Source of the DNA: Megaustenia siamemsis
Lineage: Eukaryota; Mollusca; Gastropoda; Stylommatophora; Ariophantidae
Assembly: GCA_032433765.1 (NCBI GenBank)
Contig: JAVIAB010000008.1
Span: 40,105,236-40,169,235, forward strand
Direction of reading: 5' to 3'
Length of the DNA stretch: 64,000 nucleotides
The notes below the pieces were generated by a model. It was not told the DNA's origin, made no database searches, and saw nothing but the letters and a program-made list of their open reading frames with translations. The translations under genes and the position numbers were made by a program. The stretch's first letter is position 1. Each line of letters opens with the position of its first letter. This document shows positions 46,124 through 56,109 of this stretch, one piece after another.

Positions 46124-46318
46124 GGGAAAATCATCTCAGCTTTTTGGCTTCCAATATAGGGAGGGGAAAAAGGGGGGGGGGGGAATAGCTCAACCATGGA
46201 ACTAAGAAACAACTAAAACTTAAAAGAACTAACAGCAAATCGTCAATTGTGGATTATGACATCTGCCCTATGCGGCATCTTCGGTCAGAGAGGAAAATGA
46301 ATAAATTAGATTGACATT

Positions 46319-46800
46319 AGTATGAAGCTATATCAAATAGAAGTATGAAGCTATATCAAATAGAAGTATGAAGCTATATCAAATAGTAGTATGAAGCTAT
46401 ATCAAATAGTAGTATGAAGCTATATCAAATAGTAGTATGAAGCTATATCAAATAGTAGTATGAAGCTATATCAAATAGTAGTATGAAGCTATATCAAATA
46501 GTAGTATGAAGCTATATCAAATAGTAGTATGAAGCTATATCAAATAGTAGTATGAGGCTATATCAAATAGTAGTATGAAGCTATATCAAATAGTAGTATG
46601 AAGCTATATCAAATAGTAGTATGAAGCTATATCAAATAGTAGTATGAAGCTATATCAAATAGTAGTATGAAGCTATATCAAATAGTAGTATGAAGCTATA
46701 TCAAATAGTAGTATGAAGCTATATCAAATAGTAGTATGAAGCTATATCAAATAGTAGTATGAAGCTATATCAAATAGTAGTATGAAGCTATATCAAATAG
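46319..46800. repeat. 23-bp minisatellite
   Basis: 21 units of 23 bp (AGTATGAAGCTATATCAAAT + AGT), almost perfect apart from the first two joints (AGA) and one GAGG. This is recent expansion. Confidence 0.98.
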
Positions 46801-46895
46801 ATGCGTTTGAGGTGATCTTTATCGATCGCCTTTTTCGTGTCGTGCATCGGCGGTGTTACGAAATAGATATACTATGCTAATATACTTCTTCTTCA

Positions 46896-47135
46896 TCATA
46901 TACGTACGGGGGTTGATAGGACACCACTGAGAAACTTAGTCAGCCTTCTCCATTTATCTCCATCATTGGTCATTCTTTGTATGTCTGCGAAGTCGAGGCT
47001 TGTCCAATCTTTGATGTTATTTTCCCATCCCTTTCTCTTCTTACCTCTCCTCCTCACCACTCTCTTCGTACCTTGTAGAATGGTCTCTGATAACCTCAAC
47101 GTGCAAAATACGTAGCCAAAGTACTTCATTTTACG
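46896..47135 (-). mobile_element. LINE fragment of another RTE-like family
   Basis: The minus-strand frame reads LRLSETILQGTKRVVRRRG, KKRKGWENNIKDWTSLDFAD and GDKWRRLTKFLSGVLS. This is a LINE C-terminus of a type common in animals, different from A-K above. It ends in a GAAGAAGAAG-like tail on the minus strand at about 46880. Confidence 0.8.
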
Positions 47136-47157
47136 TCTGTGGTAAGGAACTCGTACT

Positions 47158-47409
47158 CATCATCATCATCATCATGTACCCTGCCGGTTGGAGTAGGCGA
47201 TCATGTCCTTCCACAATCTTCTATCTACAGTGCATCGTATCAGTTCTGTTGTTTGACTGTTTTCCATGCCATGACACCAAGCTATCCAGTATTTTCTCTC
47301 TTTGTCGTCCGCGATCTCTCTTTCCTTTTATTTTGCCAGTTGTAACCAAGTATTCCAACTTTCCTCTTCTCATGATGTGCCCAAAAAATGTTGATTGCTT
47401 CTTTCTTAT
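47158..47409 (-). mobile_element. LINE F 3' end, insertion with TSD
   Basis: About 250 bp of LINE F on the minus strand with (CAT)n tail at 47158-47174 and the GTAGGCGATCATGTCCTTCC block. It has a perfect 13-bp repeat AGGAACTCGTACT on both sides (47145-47157 and 47410-47422). The insertion is among the shortest and most clear-cut here. Confidence 0.93.
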
Positions 47410-47422
47410 AGGAACTCGTACT

Positions 47423-47735
47423 ACCGTGTAATAAAGCTACTTATCCATAAACTGCTGCAATCAAAGAATGAAAAAAAAAGCTGTTCGGTGGAGGAATCAC
47501 TTCAGAGGAGGAGGTATGTTTACAGCACTCGGAAAAAAAAAACAGAAATAAACAAGAGAAAAAAAAACGAACAACAATACTTGGTCCGAAGTAAGATCGA
47601 ATTCTTTGACACAGCGCCTTGCCACGAGAAGCTAAATGCTAGAGCACACGGCCAACTCAATTATCTGAAAAATAGCCATCATTGGCGATGTCTTTCACGC
47701 AGGTCTCTAATCTAATCAAGACCATATCATAGGGT
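47423..47735. other. No feature recognised
   Basis: A-rich runs near 47470 and 47530. Unassigned. Confidence 0.5.
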
Positions 47736-47745
47736 TACGATCATA

Positions 47746-48471
47746 TCTATCTATTGACCTTTCGAGCCGTAACCGGCCCATAGGGCGTAGACCAAGATAC
47801 ACCTTCTCCTATATGAATTTTTTGTTCTAGCAGTTTTCTTTTAAAGATATTTTATCAAATCTCGCCATCTGTCTCTGTTCTGTGCAAGCAGTTCTATCTC
47901 ATTGAGGGAGCCGACTCCTGCTGCTCTTGCCTCTCTCATCAATGTTCTTCTCAGTGTCTCCCTGGGTCTTCCTCTTTTTCTTTTACCTGTTGTTTCCCAT
48001 ATGAGGGCTTGCTTTGCTATTCGGTTATTATCTCTTCTCATCACATGTCCAACGTATGACCATCGTCTTTTCTTTATTACTGAAGATATTAGTGGTTCTC
48101 TAATTTCCTCATTTGTTTGAATTCGTTCCATGCTATACCAAGTATTTTCCTTAGACATTTATTTTCGAATGCGTTCAACTTTGTTTCTATATCTCTTGTT
48201 GTTTTCCAGCTTTCACACGCATACGTAAGGGTTGATAGTACATTTGATTTGAATAGCCTAAGTTTTGTGTTTGTGCTGATAAGTTTTGATTTCCACAACT
48301 TTTCAAGGCTTCTGAAAGACATTGCTGCTTTAGCTATTCTGATTTTAATTTCTTTGCTCGTATCCCCTTCTCGATCAATGTGACTTCCAAGATAGATAAA
48401 GTGATCGATCTCTTCAACTGGTTTGTTTTCCATGTATATTTTGTCACCTGTTGGAATTAAACTAGTCATGA
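47746..48471 (-). mobile_element. LINE B, longest copy
   Basis: Minus-strand LINE B. The frame ending 48089 reads GDKIYMENKPVEEIDHFIYL, GSHIDREGDTSKEIKIRIAK and YACESWKTTRDIE. After one frame shift (about 48100-48155) come SYVGHVMRRDNNRIAKQALI, GKRKRGRPRETLRRTL and NRDRWRDLIKYL. 3' UTR and short (TATC)n tail at 47746-47755. A 10-bp repeat TACGATCATA flanks it (47736-47745 and 48472-48481). Confidence 0.93.
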
Positions 48472-48539
48472 TACGATCATAACGTGGGAATAAATTATGT
48501 ATCTGTATTTTTCTATTAAGAAAAATATCTCACGGATGG

Positions 48540-48885
48540 GATAGGTGCAGCCAGCCTTGACAAATGGAACAGGATCATGGACAATAAACCAACATGCAAG
48601 AACTGATTGGATGCTGCAGGAATTATGAACATACAACTAGCAGTTCACAAAGAGTAACCAGGACATTCTAAAAGAAATAAAAGTAAAATGTGTTGTCATT
48701 ATCAGGAGGGAACTTACATATTTTGAAGATTGAGGAGAGGGGGGAGGACAAAGTGAAAATATACCAGACACTTTAAGAAAATGAGTTGATAGCAAGTCAA
48801 TAACAGAATCAAACGAAAATGTTGTGGAGTAGCATGATCACGTGCGCCAGCGGGTATCGTACTTGAGAGTCATGGTGATGATCTG
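48540..48885 (+). mobile_element. LINE F-like fragment, old
   Basis: Decayed plus-strand copy: GGGQSENIPDTLRK, then VDSKSITES and HDHVRQRVSYL line up with REKIPDNL, GKQSTTEL and RDMIVYANRY of the copy at 34830. Many stops. Confidence 0.65.
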
Positions 48886-49034
48886 TGTACTATAATATAG
48901 CAGACAAACGCAACGCACGAGTACAAATGTTGATAGTCCCTCATACAATAGCTATAAATCTGTATAACCAATTATCGATAACAGTCAACGTAAACCTAAA
49001 AGTGAAACGCAAACAGTTGAAAGAAAAGAGGGGG

Positions 49035-49036
<2 letters not shown>

Positions 49037-49073
<37 letters not shown>
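49037..49073. repeat. (TG)n microsatellite
   Basis: About 18 perfect TG units preceded by a G-run. Confidence 0.97.
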
Positions 49074-49074
<1 letters not shown>

Positions 49075-49559
49075 TGCACCTTGTGACAAGTGTCCAGTAC
49101 TTCAGGGACATTAAGTCTGAAGGAGACATAAGGAACCTGCATGCATTGCATGTGTGATCCTGAATGTTCGGGGGCAAAAACTGATTGGACTAGCGTGATA
49201 CTGACCGCACAGCCCATTAATACACCAATGGTAATGACTCATTTGGCCACCGACTCCATATGTTCCGTATCTATGGCAAAGCCAGACGTTTATCCTAACT
49301 TTACTAATTGTTTATGTCATAATGTCACCACATGTTCGATATCCCTCTACCAGAAACACTATTCAGTTGTACATTGTTTTAGACAGAGTAAGGGAGAGAA
49401 TTCTTTTGCCAGTTCTGTCACACGATTTTTATTGCCTTCATTTCAACACTTGTTGCCAGGAGCTAAATAAAGTAGATGCATTTGGACAGAAATGCTAAAA
49501 GAAAATATCCTGTACACAGTGTAATTCGATTAAAAAGAATTCTCCGAGAAAAAAAACCG
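49074..49559. other. No feature recognised
   Basis: Open for 109 codons on the plus strand (49141-49470) but without motif or coding bias that I can defend. Confidence 0.45.
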
Positions 49560-50480
49560 AAATTAAATGCGTCAGACGCATGGCAGGAAACAGCTTAAGA
49601 ATTAAGACCAGAAATAAATAAATCAGAAAAAAAGTTGAGAATAATCCTCGCCAGTGTGTACGTTAAAAATAAAAGTTGAAATGGTTTGTTCACGTGACAC
49701 GACAGAAAGATCAAAACTCAACGCAATGAGTCTTCAAAATACGTTTTCAGTACACTAGATCCAAAAGTCGACCACGAAAAAAGATGGAATGGTATATTAG
49801 AAACACTAGGAAACATAAACCAGGAAAAAAGACTAAATGTCTTCCCAATGTAATGTCTCCGCAGAATAATGCACATCAAATGGCAGGATAAAATAACCAA
49901 CTTAACTGTCCTGCAACGTGTTAAGACCATCAACAATCATGTCGATACTCAGATGTCGCAGACTAAGATGGCTAGGACATGTCCAGCGAATGGAAGAAAA
50001 GCGCATCCCCAGGCAAATACGAGTATGGTGAACTAACACACGGAAAAAGACAAATCGGCAGACCTAAACTACGATATAGAGATATCTGTAAATCATCTCT
50101 GAATGACTTCTCCATATGTGAATATGACTGGGAACATCTGGCAAGTGATCGCACATCATGGACAACAGGTATAAGGAATGGTATAACATCATTTGAGATG
50201 TGTTAAGGCAAAACTTAGAAGAGAAAAGACTCATGAAAAAGGATGGAAAATCCTGTGGACCAGTGGGCCTGACTTGTTCATTCTGTGGCCGCGTGTGTTT
50301 GTCAAACATTGGTAGAATTAACCACGAGAGAAACTGTTCGACAAAAACAAAACCTCACAAAAATACACAATAGCCTCCACTAGACCGTCTGACAAGACGA
50401 AAAGGGCGATAGAGAGGAAACATAAAAGCAGAAGCCCAAAGAAAAGCAAAGACCGCAAATTATATCTTCTTCAATGAAAG
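49560..50480 (+). mobile_element. LINE E copy interrupted by LINE J
   Basis: Left part 49560-49819 carries KCVRRMAGNSLR and the decayed middle of LINE E. Right part 50415-50480 carries its end (AAGACCGCAAATTATATCTTCTT). The two parts join at the duplicated 12-mer AGGAAACATAAA. The interruption is LINE J. Confidence 0.85.
49820..50414 (+). mobile_element. LINE J, 5'-truncated insertion inside LINE E
   Basis: A LINE C-terminus with RRIMHIKWQDKITNLTVLQR, then RLRWLGHVQRMEEKRIP, GKRQIGRPKLRYRDICKSSL and WEHLASDRTSW. It finishes with a CSFCGRVCLSNIGRINHERN finger of C2HC type, all across frame shifts. A 12-bp repeat AGGAAACATAAA (49808-49819 and 50415-50426) marks the insertion into LINE E. Confidence 0.88.
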
Positions 50481-50635
50481 AAGACTATGTTTATTGACAT
50501 GACTGCGATGTGCTTTATGCTTGATAGTTTAGTGTGGAACTTGGACAGCTTTTAGTTTCCTGTTTTGTTCTTGCGATGTTTGTTTGGCAACGTTTACACT
50601 AATATACCATTTTCTGATATTCGCGTTCCGCTTTC

Positions 50636-50976
50636 GAACCATTCAATATGCGTCTTTTTAAAAATTAACCATTCAATGTGCATATTTTTCAATTAACCAT
50701 GCAATTTGTATCTTTTTGAGTTAACCATTTAATTTGTATCATTTCAAACTAACCATCTAATGTGCATCTTTTTGAGCTAACCATCTAATGTGCATCTTTT
50801 TGAGCTAACCATCTAATGTGCATCTTTTTGAGCTAACCATATAATGTGCATCTTTTTGAGCTAACCATCTAATGTGCATCTTTTTGAGCTAACCATCTAA
50901 TGTGCATCTTTTTGAGCTAACCATCTAATGTGCATCTTTTTGAGCTAACCATTTAATATGCATCGTTTTGAGATAA
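50636..50976. repeat. 28-bp minisatellite
   Basis: About 12 units of 28 bp (CTAACCATCTAATGTGCATC + TTTTTGAG). The left four are diverged and the central seven nearly identical. Confidence 0.95.
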
Positions 50977-50999
50977 TGCCAACAAGAAATGGTTTTGCA

Positions 51000-51235
51000 C
51001 TTTCAATTCTTTTTTCCTCTTTTTTCCTACGGTCTATTTTCGCCTTCTTCTATTTCTTCTTCTCTTATTTTTGTTCCCTTTCTTTCTTTTCCTTCCTTTT
51101 CTTCTTCCTTCTTTGTCTTCCTCATTTTCTTCTGTTTTTATATCTTATCTTCATCTTCTTTCTTTTTCTTTTTTCTTTTTCTTTTTCTTTTTCTCCTTCT
51201 TCCTCTTCGGTCTCCTGACAACCATTCCTCTTCAC
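51000..51235. repeat. Pyrimidine-rich tract
   Basis: T/C-rich sequence with (TTC)n and (TTTTC)n character, possibly the expanded GAA tail of a LINE D or E copy on the minus strand. No LINE body is seen next to it. Confidence 0.8.
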
Positions 51236-51338
51236 CATCCGCCCATAAAAGGGCGCTAAATGAGCGTTGATACGTTGTGTTGTTGTTTACAAATTTCAAC
51301 ATTTATATACTCGCCCAACATATCCGTCTTCGGAATGA

Positions 51339-51641
51339 ATCTGTTGGGACCGAGCATCCATTCCTGTTCATCCCTAATAGCTTGACTATACCGATTAGTC
51401 TGTTGGGACCGGGCATCCATTCCTGTTCATCTCTTAATAGCTTGACTATACCGATTAGTCTGTTGGGACCGAGCATCCATTCCTGTTCATCTCTAATAGC
51501 TTGACTATACCGATTAGTCTGTTGGGACCGAGCATCCATTCCTGTTCATCTCTTAATAGCTTGACTATACCGATTAGTCTGTTGGGACCGAGCATCCATT
51601 CCTGTTCATCTCTAATAGCTTGACTATACCGATTAGTCTGG
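51339..51641. repeat. 60-bp tandem repeat
   Basis: Five units of 59-60 bp containing TCTGTTGGGACCGAGCATCC and AGCTTGACTATACCGATTAG. Confidence 0.96.
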
Positions 51642-52496
51642 TAACCGCAAGCCGTGCAAGCAAGTACAGTAGTATATTTATCTGTTGGTTCTAGTCCTGA
51701 CTCTCACGAGTCAGCTTTGAGTCATTGAGAACTTTCAGCTTCTGTGCTGTCCATCGTCTAGCATCCACCCCAACATCCCAACCATTCATTCTTTATATAT
51801 GTTTTAACCTGATTTTGTCGTCTTTTTTTTATTAGATCCTAAGACATCACAGTTCCTGAATTTCCTTCATATTTATTCTATCGTCATAGTGTATCATCCA
51901 TCGCTTCATCCACCCATCCACCCATCCATCCAACCATCCATCGATTCATCCATCTATCGATCGATTCATCGATCCGTCCATCCGTCTGTCTGTCTTTCTG
52001 TCTGCCTGACTCCTGCCTGTCAGTCTGTCTATATATTTCCCTCTCTGTCCGTTTAATCGGATCATTGCAGTTTTACAAATCCCATATCCACACCATTGCT
52101 CGGCCTATGCATGTACCGACTGACTCACTAATCTAATATTAGAATAAAATGTAGGTAACTAACATTAATTAAAAAAAAATATAACCAGGAACGAATAAAG
52201 CGTTGTTTTTTTTGACTCGACACTCCCATCGTTTATTTGTCCAATGCGGTCATTTCCAACACTGCAATTAATAAACAATTGCTGCAGGGAAAGAAAGCCA
52301 ACAAGTTGTATTTGTTTTTGTTAGAACTTGCCAGAAAGCCCTTCCTTCTTCGTCTATTTTGGATTCCGTTTTCCTCTCTCTTTGAGCCAGCAAGGAAATG
52401 AACATCTGTTTGGCACTTTTCTTCAGGTACAAGAGCTAATTCTCGTTGAAACGATTCTTACCTTAACCCAGTGTATAATTCTGTTAAGATAGTCTG
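51642..52496. other. Unassigned, with CATC/TCTG-rich patch
   Basis: 51895-52030 is a degenerate (CATC)n-(TCTG)n tract. The rest is AT-rich with no recognised element. Confidence 0.5.
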
Positions 52497-53090
52497 TTCC
52501 AAAACTCAGTCCCCTCTTCACAATGCTATAACTTAATAACCGTTTGGTTTTAATTGTTGAAATTTAGTATGTAAACAATTTATTGTCACGATGTTAAATA
52601 TTTTTTTTCTTATAATTTGAAAAAATAGATGGTTTTTATTTTGACTTATATAGATATATAAACAAATTCACATAATGATAATAGATGATATAATGTTTAC
52701 AGTTTCTACTGGTCAACATTACTCGCGTAATTAAAAAAAAAACAACCTCAGACTGCACGGATTTCTTGCACGCATTCGTGCAATCTAATCACTGAGCTTA
52801 TATTGAAAAAGCCTGCGGGTTCTAAATAATTTTAAAGGCATAGAAATAATTTCATTTTTAATTACGCCTGTAAAGTTGCCCAGTAGAAACTGTAACGAAT
52901 TCTTTGTAACTAGTATCATTATGTGTATTTGTTGTTATATACCTCAAATATATTACATTAAAACCATCAGTTGTTTCCAATGCCATTTTTGTTCTTTATG
53001 TAACGTCATGACAACATACAGTTTACATACAAAATGTCAATAATGAAACCAAACGGTTATTAAGTTATAGCATTTTGAAGACAGCCACGC
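52497..53090. mobile_element. Palindromic foldback element (MITE-like)
   Basis: Two arms of about 220 bp are inverted copies of each other around a ~117-bp spacer. The outer 28 bp match perfectly (52523-52550 with 53046-53073), and so do 16 bp further in (52697-52712 with 52880-52895). The arms otherwise are moderately diverged. The spacer contains its own small hairpin TTGCACG/CGTGCAA (52766-52783). A second copy at 55235-55605 proves it is a repeat family. No coding region, so non-autonomous. The superfamily is unknown. Confidence 0.85.
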
Positions 53091-53149
53091 ACTTCGGAGT
53101 GGACTATATAACAATCTCTACAATATAGAAATGGACAAGAAACTACGAG

Positions 53150-53275
53150 CCTCCTTGCGCCACGTGGCCGTGAATTAAAAACAGGATGCCAATATATATT
53201 TTTTTTTTAAATAGGCATTCTGGGCATTATTTTTTGGATAAAGTGGTCGGTATAACACCGGTGCGTTTCTAGACT
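53150..53275 (-). mobile_element. SINE-A remnant
   Basis: GCGCCACGTGGCCGTG near the start and TTTTTTGGATAAAGTGGTCGG, quoted here as TTGGATAAAGTGGTCGG, with TATAACACCGGTG match the SINE-A 3' end and middle on the minus strand, interrupted and diverged. Confidence 0.55.
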
Positions 53276-53280
53276 AACAC

Positions 53281-53480
53281 TCAGATAAAAGAAAGAAAGA
53301 AGGAAAGAAAGACAGGGAGAAATAACAAGAAAGACCGGGAGAAAAAGAGAGAATGACAGAGAAGGAGAGAGAGAGACAGAGAGTGAGAGTGGGAGGTAGT
53401 AATGGAGGGAGAGTTAGAAAGTATGATAGAAAGTAAAATAGGCAGAAAGACTGACAGAATAAAAAACAGAAAAAAGCTAA
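53281..53480. repeat. Purine-rich tract
   Basis: GAAA/GAGA-rich sequence of about 200 bp. The minus-strand open frames here are low-complexity. Confidence 0.85.
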
Positions 53481-53483
53481 AGA

Positions 53484-53690
53484 GTGGTGTATGAGGCTTA
53501 TGATGATGTGACAATACATTGTACAGTCCATCGACATATGTTTTTTTTATTAATATGGCCAGCACTGCTTCAGGCCGCCCTTTCTTTGCTCCTAAAAAAA
53601 ATCTCTGGAAATCCTATAAAGCTGGATGAACACAAAAATCACTTATTGTGCTGGAATGGACTCCACCAAGTGGAGTGATCACTTAACATT
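53484..53690 (-). mobile_element. SINE-A, very old copy
   Basis: Aligns in order with minus-strand SINE-A: GTGACAATACATTGTACAG, then GACATATG and a T-run, then ATATGGCCAGCA, CCTAAAAAAAATCTCTGG and AAAGCTGGATGAAC. It is much diverged, so the SINE family has been active over a long time. Confidence 0.55.
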
Positions 53691-53760
53691 GCTCTAAATT
53701 GCTTCCGTACGTGATAAAACAACTTCAAATCATGTCTAGCGACTTCCTCCTCTGATTTTT

Positions 53761-53762
<2 letters not shown>

Positions 53763-53805
<43 letters not shown>

Positions 53806-54050
53806 GATCAGGACTCAGTCAGAGTAGGATTCCAGACTCCCACATGAAGTCAGCTGTCAGGTTAAGTGTGTTGATCGCCCACACAGACAGAACGTCACAT
53901 TTAGAGTTCGCCAGATCCACTCTGATTGAACACCCGTTAATACGTTGCACTGTGTTCTGCGCCAGTGGCCCAGTGCATCCGATTTCAGCCGGCATTTTTT
54001 CAGCTTTGCTTTCCTTAGCCTTTGATTGTCCCCAATCTTCCTGCAAGGCA
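53763..54050 (-). mobile_element. I-group LINE 3' end with CT/GA tail
   Basis: On the minus strand it ends LTADFMWESGILL, stop, then TCCTGATCGCAGA and a (GA)n tail (the plus-strand CT run 53763-53803). This is nearly identical to the end of the I-group LINE at 61180-61266. The preceding ~60 codons do not match that copy, so this may be a different subfamily or a short non-autonomous partner sharing its 3' end. Confidence 0.65.
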
Positions 54051-54448
54051 GCAGATTGTATTTTTGTTTCTATTTATACTATATTCATTTCCAAGATGGC
54101 GACCAAGATGACGGATGTTTTATATTCGGAGTGTAGATTGTGTGATTAAAGTGATTTAATATATTGTGCTTCCAACGGGATAATATTTTCGAAAAGTTGT
54201 GTAAAGTTTTCTACTAAGGAGGAGGATAAGAACTGATAAGTACTTTTTTTATGTAACCAGCTAAAGTTTTTATATTTAGATCGTAAAAGATCGCATGTGA
54301 GACCTTAGCAATCAAACATGTGGGGGGAAACATCAGTCGGGCTAAACCCCCAACGTGTGTTTTTCTGAAACTAAACCCTTAACTTACGACTGACCTAGCA
54401 GGTCGGTAAGTGATAAATGTTTTATGCTCAGAGAAATACTCAGAAGAT
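54051..54448. other. No feature recognised
   Basis: Includes CCAAGATGGCGACCAAGATG at 54091, possibly the 5' part of the neighbouring minus-strand element in reverse. Otherwise unassigned. Confidence 0.4.
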
Positions 54449-54455
54449 GGAGATT

Positions 54456-54836
54456 AAACCAATAAGAAAAATAACCTCTACAGAGATGAAATGTGTTAGA
54501 CGAATGACAGGAAACAGTCTGAGAGATAAGATCAGAAATGAAGAACTGAGAAAAAAGCTAGGAATAGCCCCCGCCATAGAATATATAAGGAAACAACAGA
54601 TAAAATGGTTTGGCCACGTGACAAGGCAGAAAGAACAAAACACAACACAACGAGCCTTCAACAAACATTGTGAGAACACCAGACCCAAGGGTCGACCACG
54701 AAAAATATGGATCGATGGAATATTAGAAGCACTAGGAAACATAACAGCAGCAGAGGCGAACAGAAGAGCAAAAGATCGCAAATTATATCCCCCCTCGACG
54801 CTGAAAGGCAGATGAGGAAGGAAAGAAGAAGAAGAA
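54456..54836 (+). mobile_element. LINE E, best-preserved 3' end
   Basis: An uninterrupted frame to the TGA at 54813: KCVRRMTGNSLRDKIRNEEL, KKLGIAPAIEYIRKQQIKWF, GHVTRQKEQNTTQRAFNKHC, RPKGRPRKIWIDGILEALGN and ANRRAKDRKLYPPS. A (GAA)n tail follows (54820-54836). A 7-bp repeat GGAGATT (54449-54455 and 54837-54843) may be the target-site duplication. Confidence 0.9.
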
Positions 54837-54977
54837 GGAGATTTATACTATTTTTTCAGCTTCAAAAAGAGCTACAGAGTTTTATCTCCTCTCGCTATCT
54901 TTGAAGTTTTTTTTCTTTTTAATGAATTGTCCTTGACTTCTATATAACAGATTTGTGTGGCGCTATACATTAAAGGT

Positions 54978-55106
54978 GGGGGGGGGGGCGCGCCTCGGTA
55001 GCCTAGTTGGGAAAACCGAACATTTCTGGATAGGTGGCCGAGCACATATGGGTGTAAACTCGCGTGCTAAGACGCCGGTTCAAGTCTCGTACTTTACCTT
55101 TACCTT
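54978..55106 (+). mobile_element. SINE-D deletion derivative
   Basis: The first tRNA-like head is cut after CGGTAGCCTAGTTGGGAAAA and fused directly to the second unit (GTGGCCGAGC...GGTTCAAGTCTCG). The ~200-bp middle present at 2826-3165 is absent. Ends in a TTACCT-repeat tail. A 12-bp repeat TACATTAAAGGT flanks it (54966-54977 and 55107-55118), so the deleted form itself was mobile. Confidence 0.88.
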
Positions 55107-55234
55107 TACATTAAAGGTACATATTGTTAAGGTCCTCGAATAGGGATGGCTATATCATTCTTTCACGCGACTGCTTGCTTTAGTCTCAAAGTAATATTTT
55201 AGCTATAATCATTAAAATGTTGCTTGAGATCCAT

Positions 55235-55605
55235 TCCTAAACTCATTCCCCTTCTTCAAAATGTTATAAGTTAGTTACCATTTAGTTTTCATTGTTGAAA
55301 TTCTGGATATACATTGTTTATTTTCATGACGTTATTTAAAAAAAAATTCATTTGAAACAAGTGGATGGTTTTGATGTTGTCTTATTTCCGGTATACAAAA
55401 AAATCGGATTTGCATAATGATACTTGTCAAATAAAATGTTTACAGTTTCTCTGGTCAACATTACACGCATAATGTAAACTAAAAACAAACACAAATCTTA
55501 ATTTCCACGGATTTCTCGCACGAATTCGTGCTATTTAACCTCCGTTGCGCTTGTATTTAAAATTGTCTGCGGGCTCTAATTCATTTCAAAGGCGTAGAAA
55601 AACTT
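55235..55605. mobile_element. Foldback element, truncated second copy
   Basis: Left arm and spacer of the element at 52497: CTTCTTCAAAATGTTATAAG, TGTTTACAGTTTCTCTGGTC and CACGGATTTCTCGCACG align in order. The right arm is missing beyond 55605. Moderately diverged. Confidence 0.8.
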
Positions 55606-56109
55606 GGCGTGGACTGGGGGTGTTTTACAATGAGTCTAAAGATGAAATTCGTTACATTTCAAACTATCGCATTGACATTGAAGATGTATCAATGTTTTTA
55701 CAGAGAGAGACAGAGTGTAAAGGGGGAGTCTCTCTCGTTCTATATCAAACCTTATGAAGAGAAACTTGTATATTTTGCGGTTAAGTAAACTGTAATTTCA
55801 TCTCTGAGTCTAAGAATTTGGATATTTTTGTTCAAGGAATTCAAGACAGCAAGGAAGGAATAGACATTTTCGATAAAGAACGTATACGAAGGGAGGTTTA
55901 TCGAATGTTGGATCTGACCGAAGCAGTGACACTGAGGACATTGAAAATGTGGCTGAGAACAGATAATGACATTGAAGGGTTATGCTGGCAGAATAAACAT
56001 TATTTCTGAGAAGTCACATCCTCATGCCGTTAAATTTCACCAAATGTCTCAGAGACCACTGGACGGATTACCATGATCGTTTGCATGTCGTCTTACATTG
56101 TTGTAGCGT
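55606..56109. other. Unassigned; small acidic open frame
   Basis: At about 55898-55960 a frame reads NVGSDRSSDTEDIENVAENR, an acidic stretch of the kind found at the start of some DNA transposases, but no following domain can be shown. Confidence 0.3.

Noticed and set aside
51895..52030. Telomere-like repeats
   Set aside because: The tract is CATC/TCTG-based and degenerate; no TTAGGG runs occur.
54985..55090. tRNA-Leu/Ser-like gene
   Set aside because: The GTGGCCGAGC and GGTTCAAGTC boxes belong to SINE-D; the insertion is bounded by a target duplication.
55818..56009. Possible piggyBac-type N-terminus
   Set aside because: Only a short acidic frame; no catalytic domain, terminal repeats or TTAA target seen.
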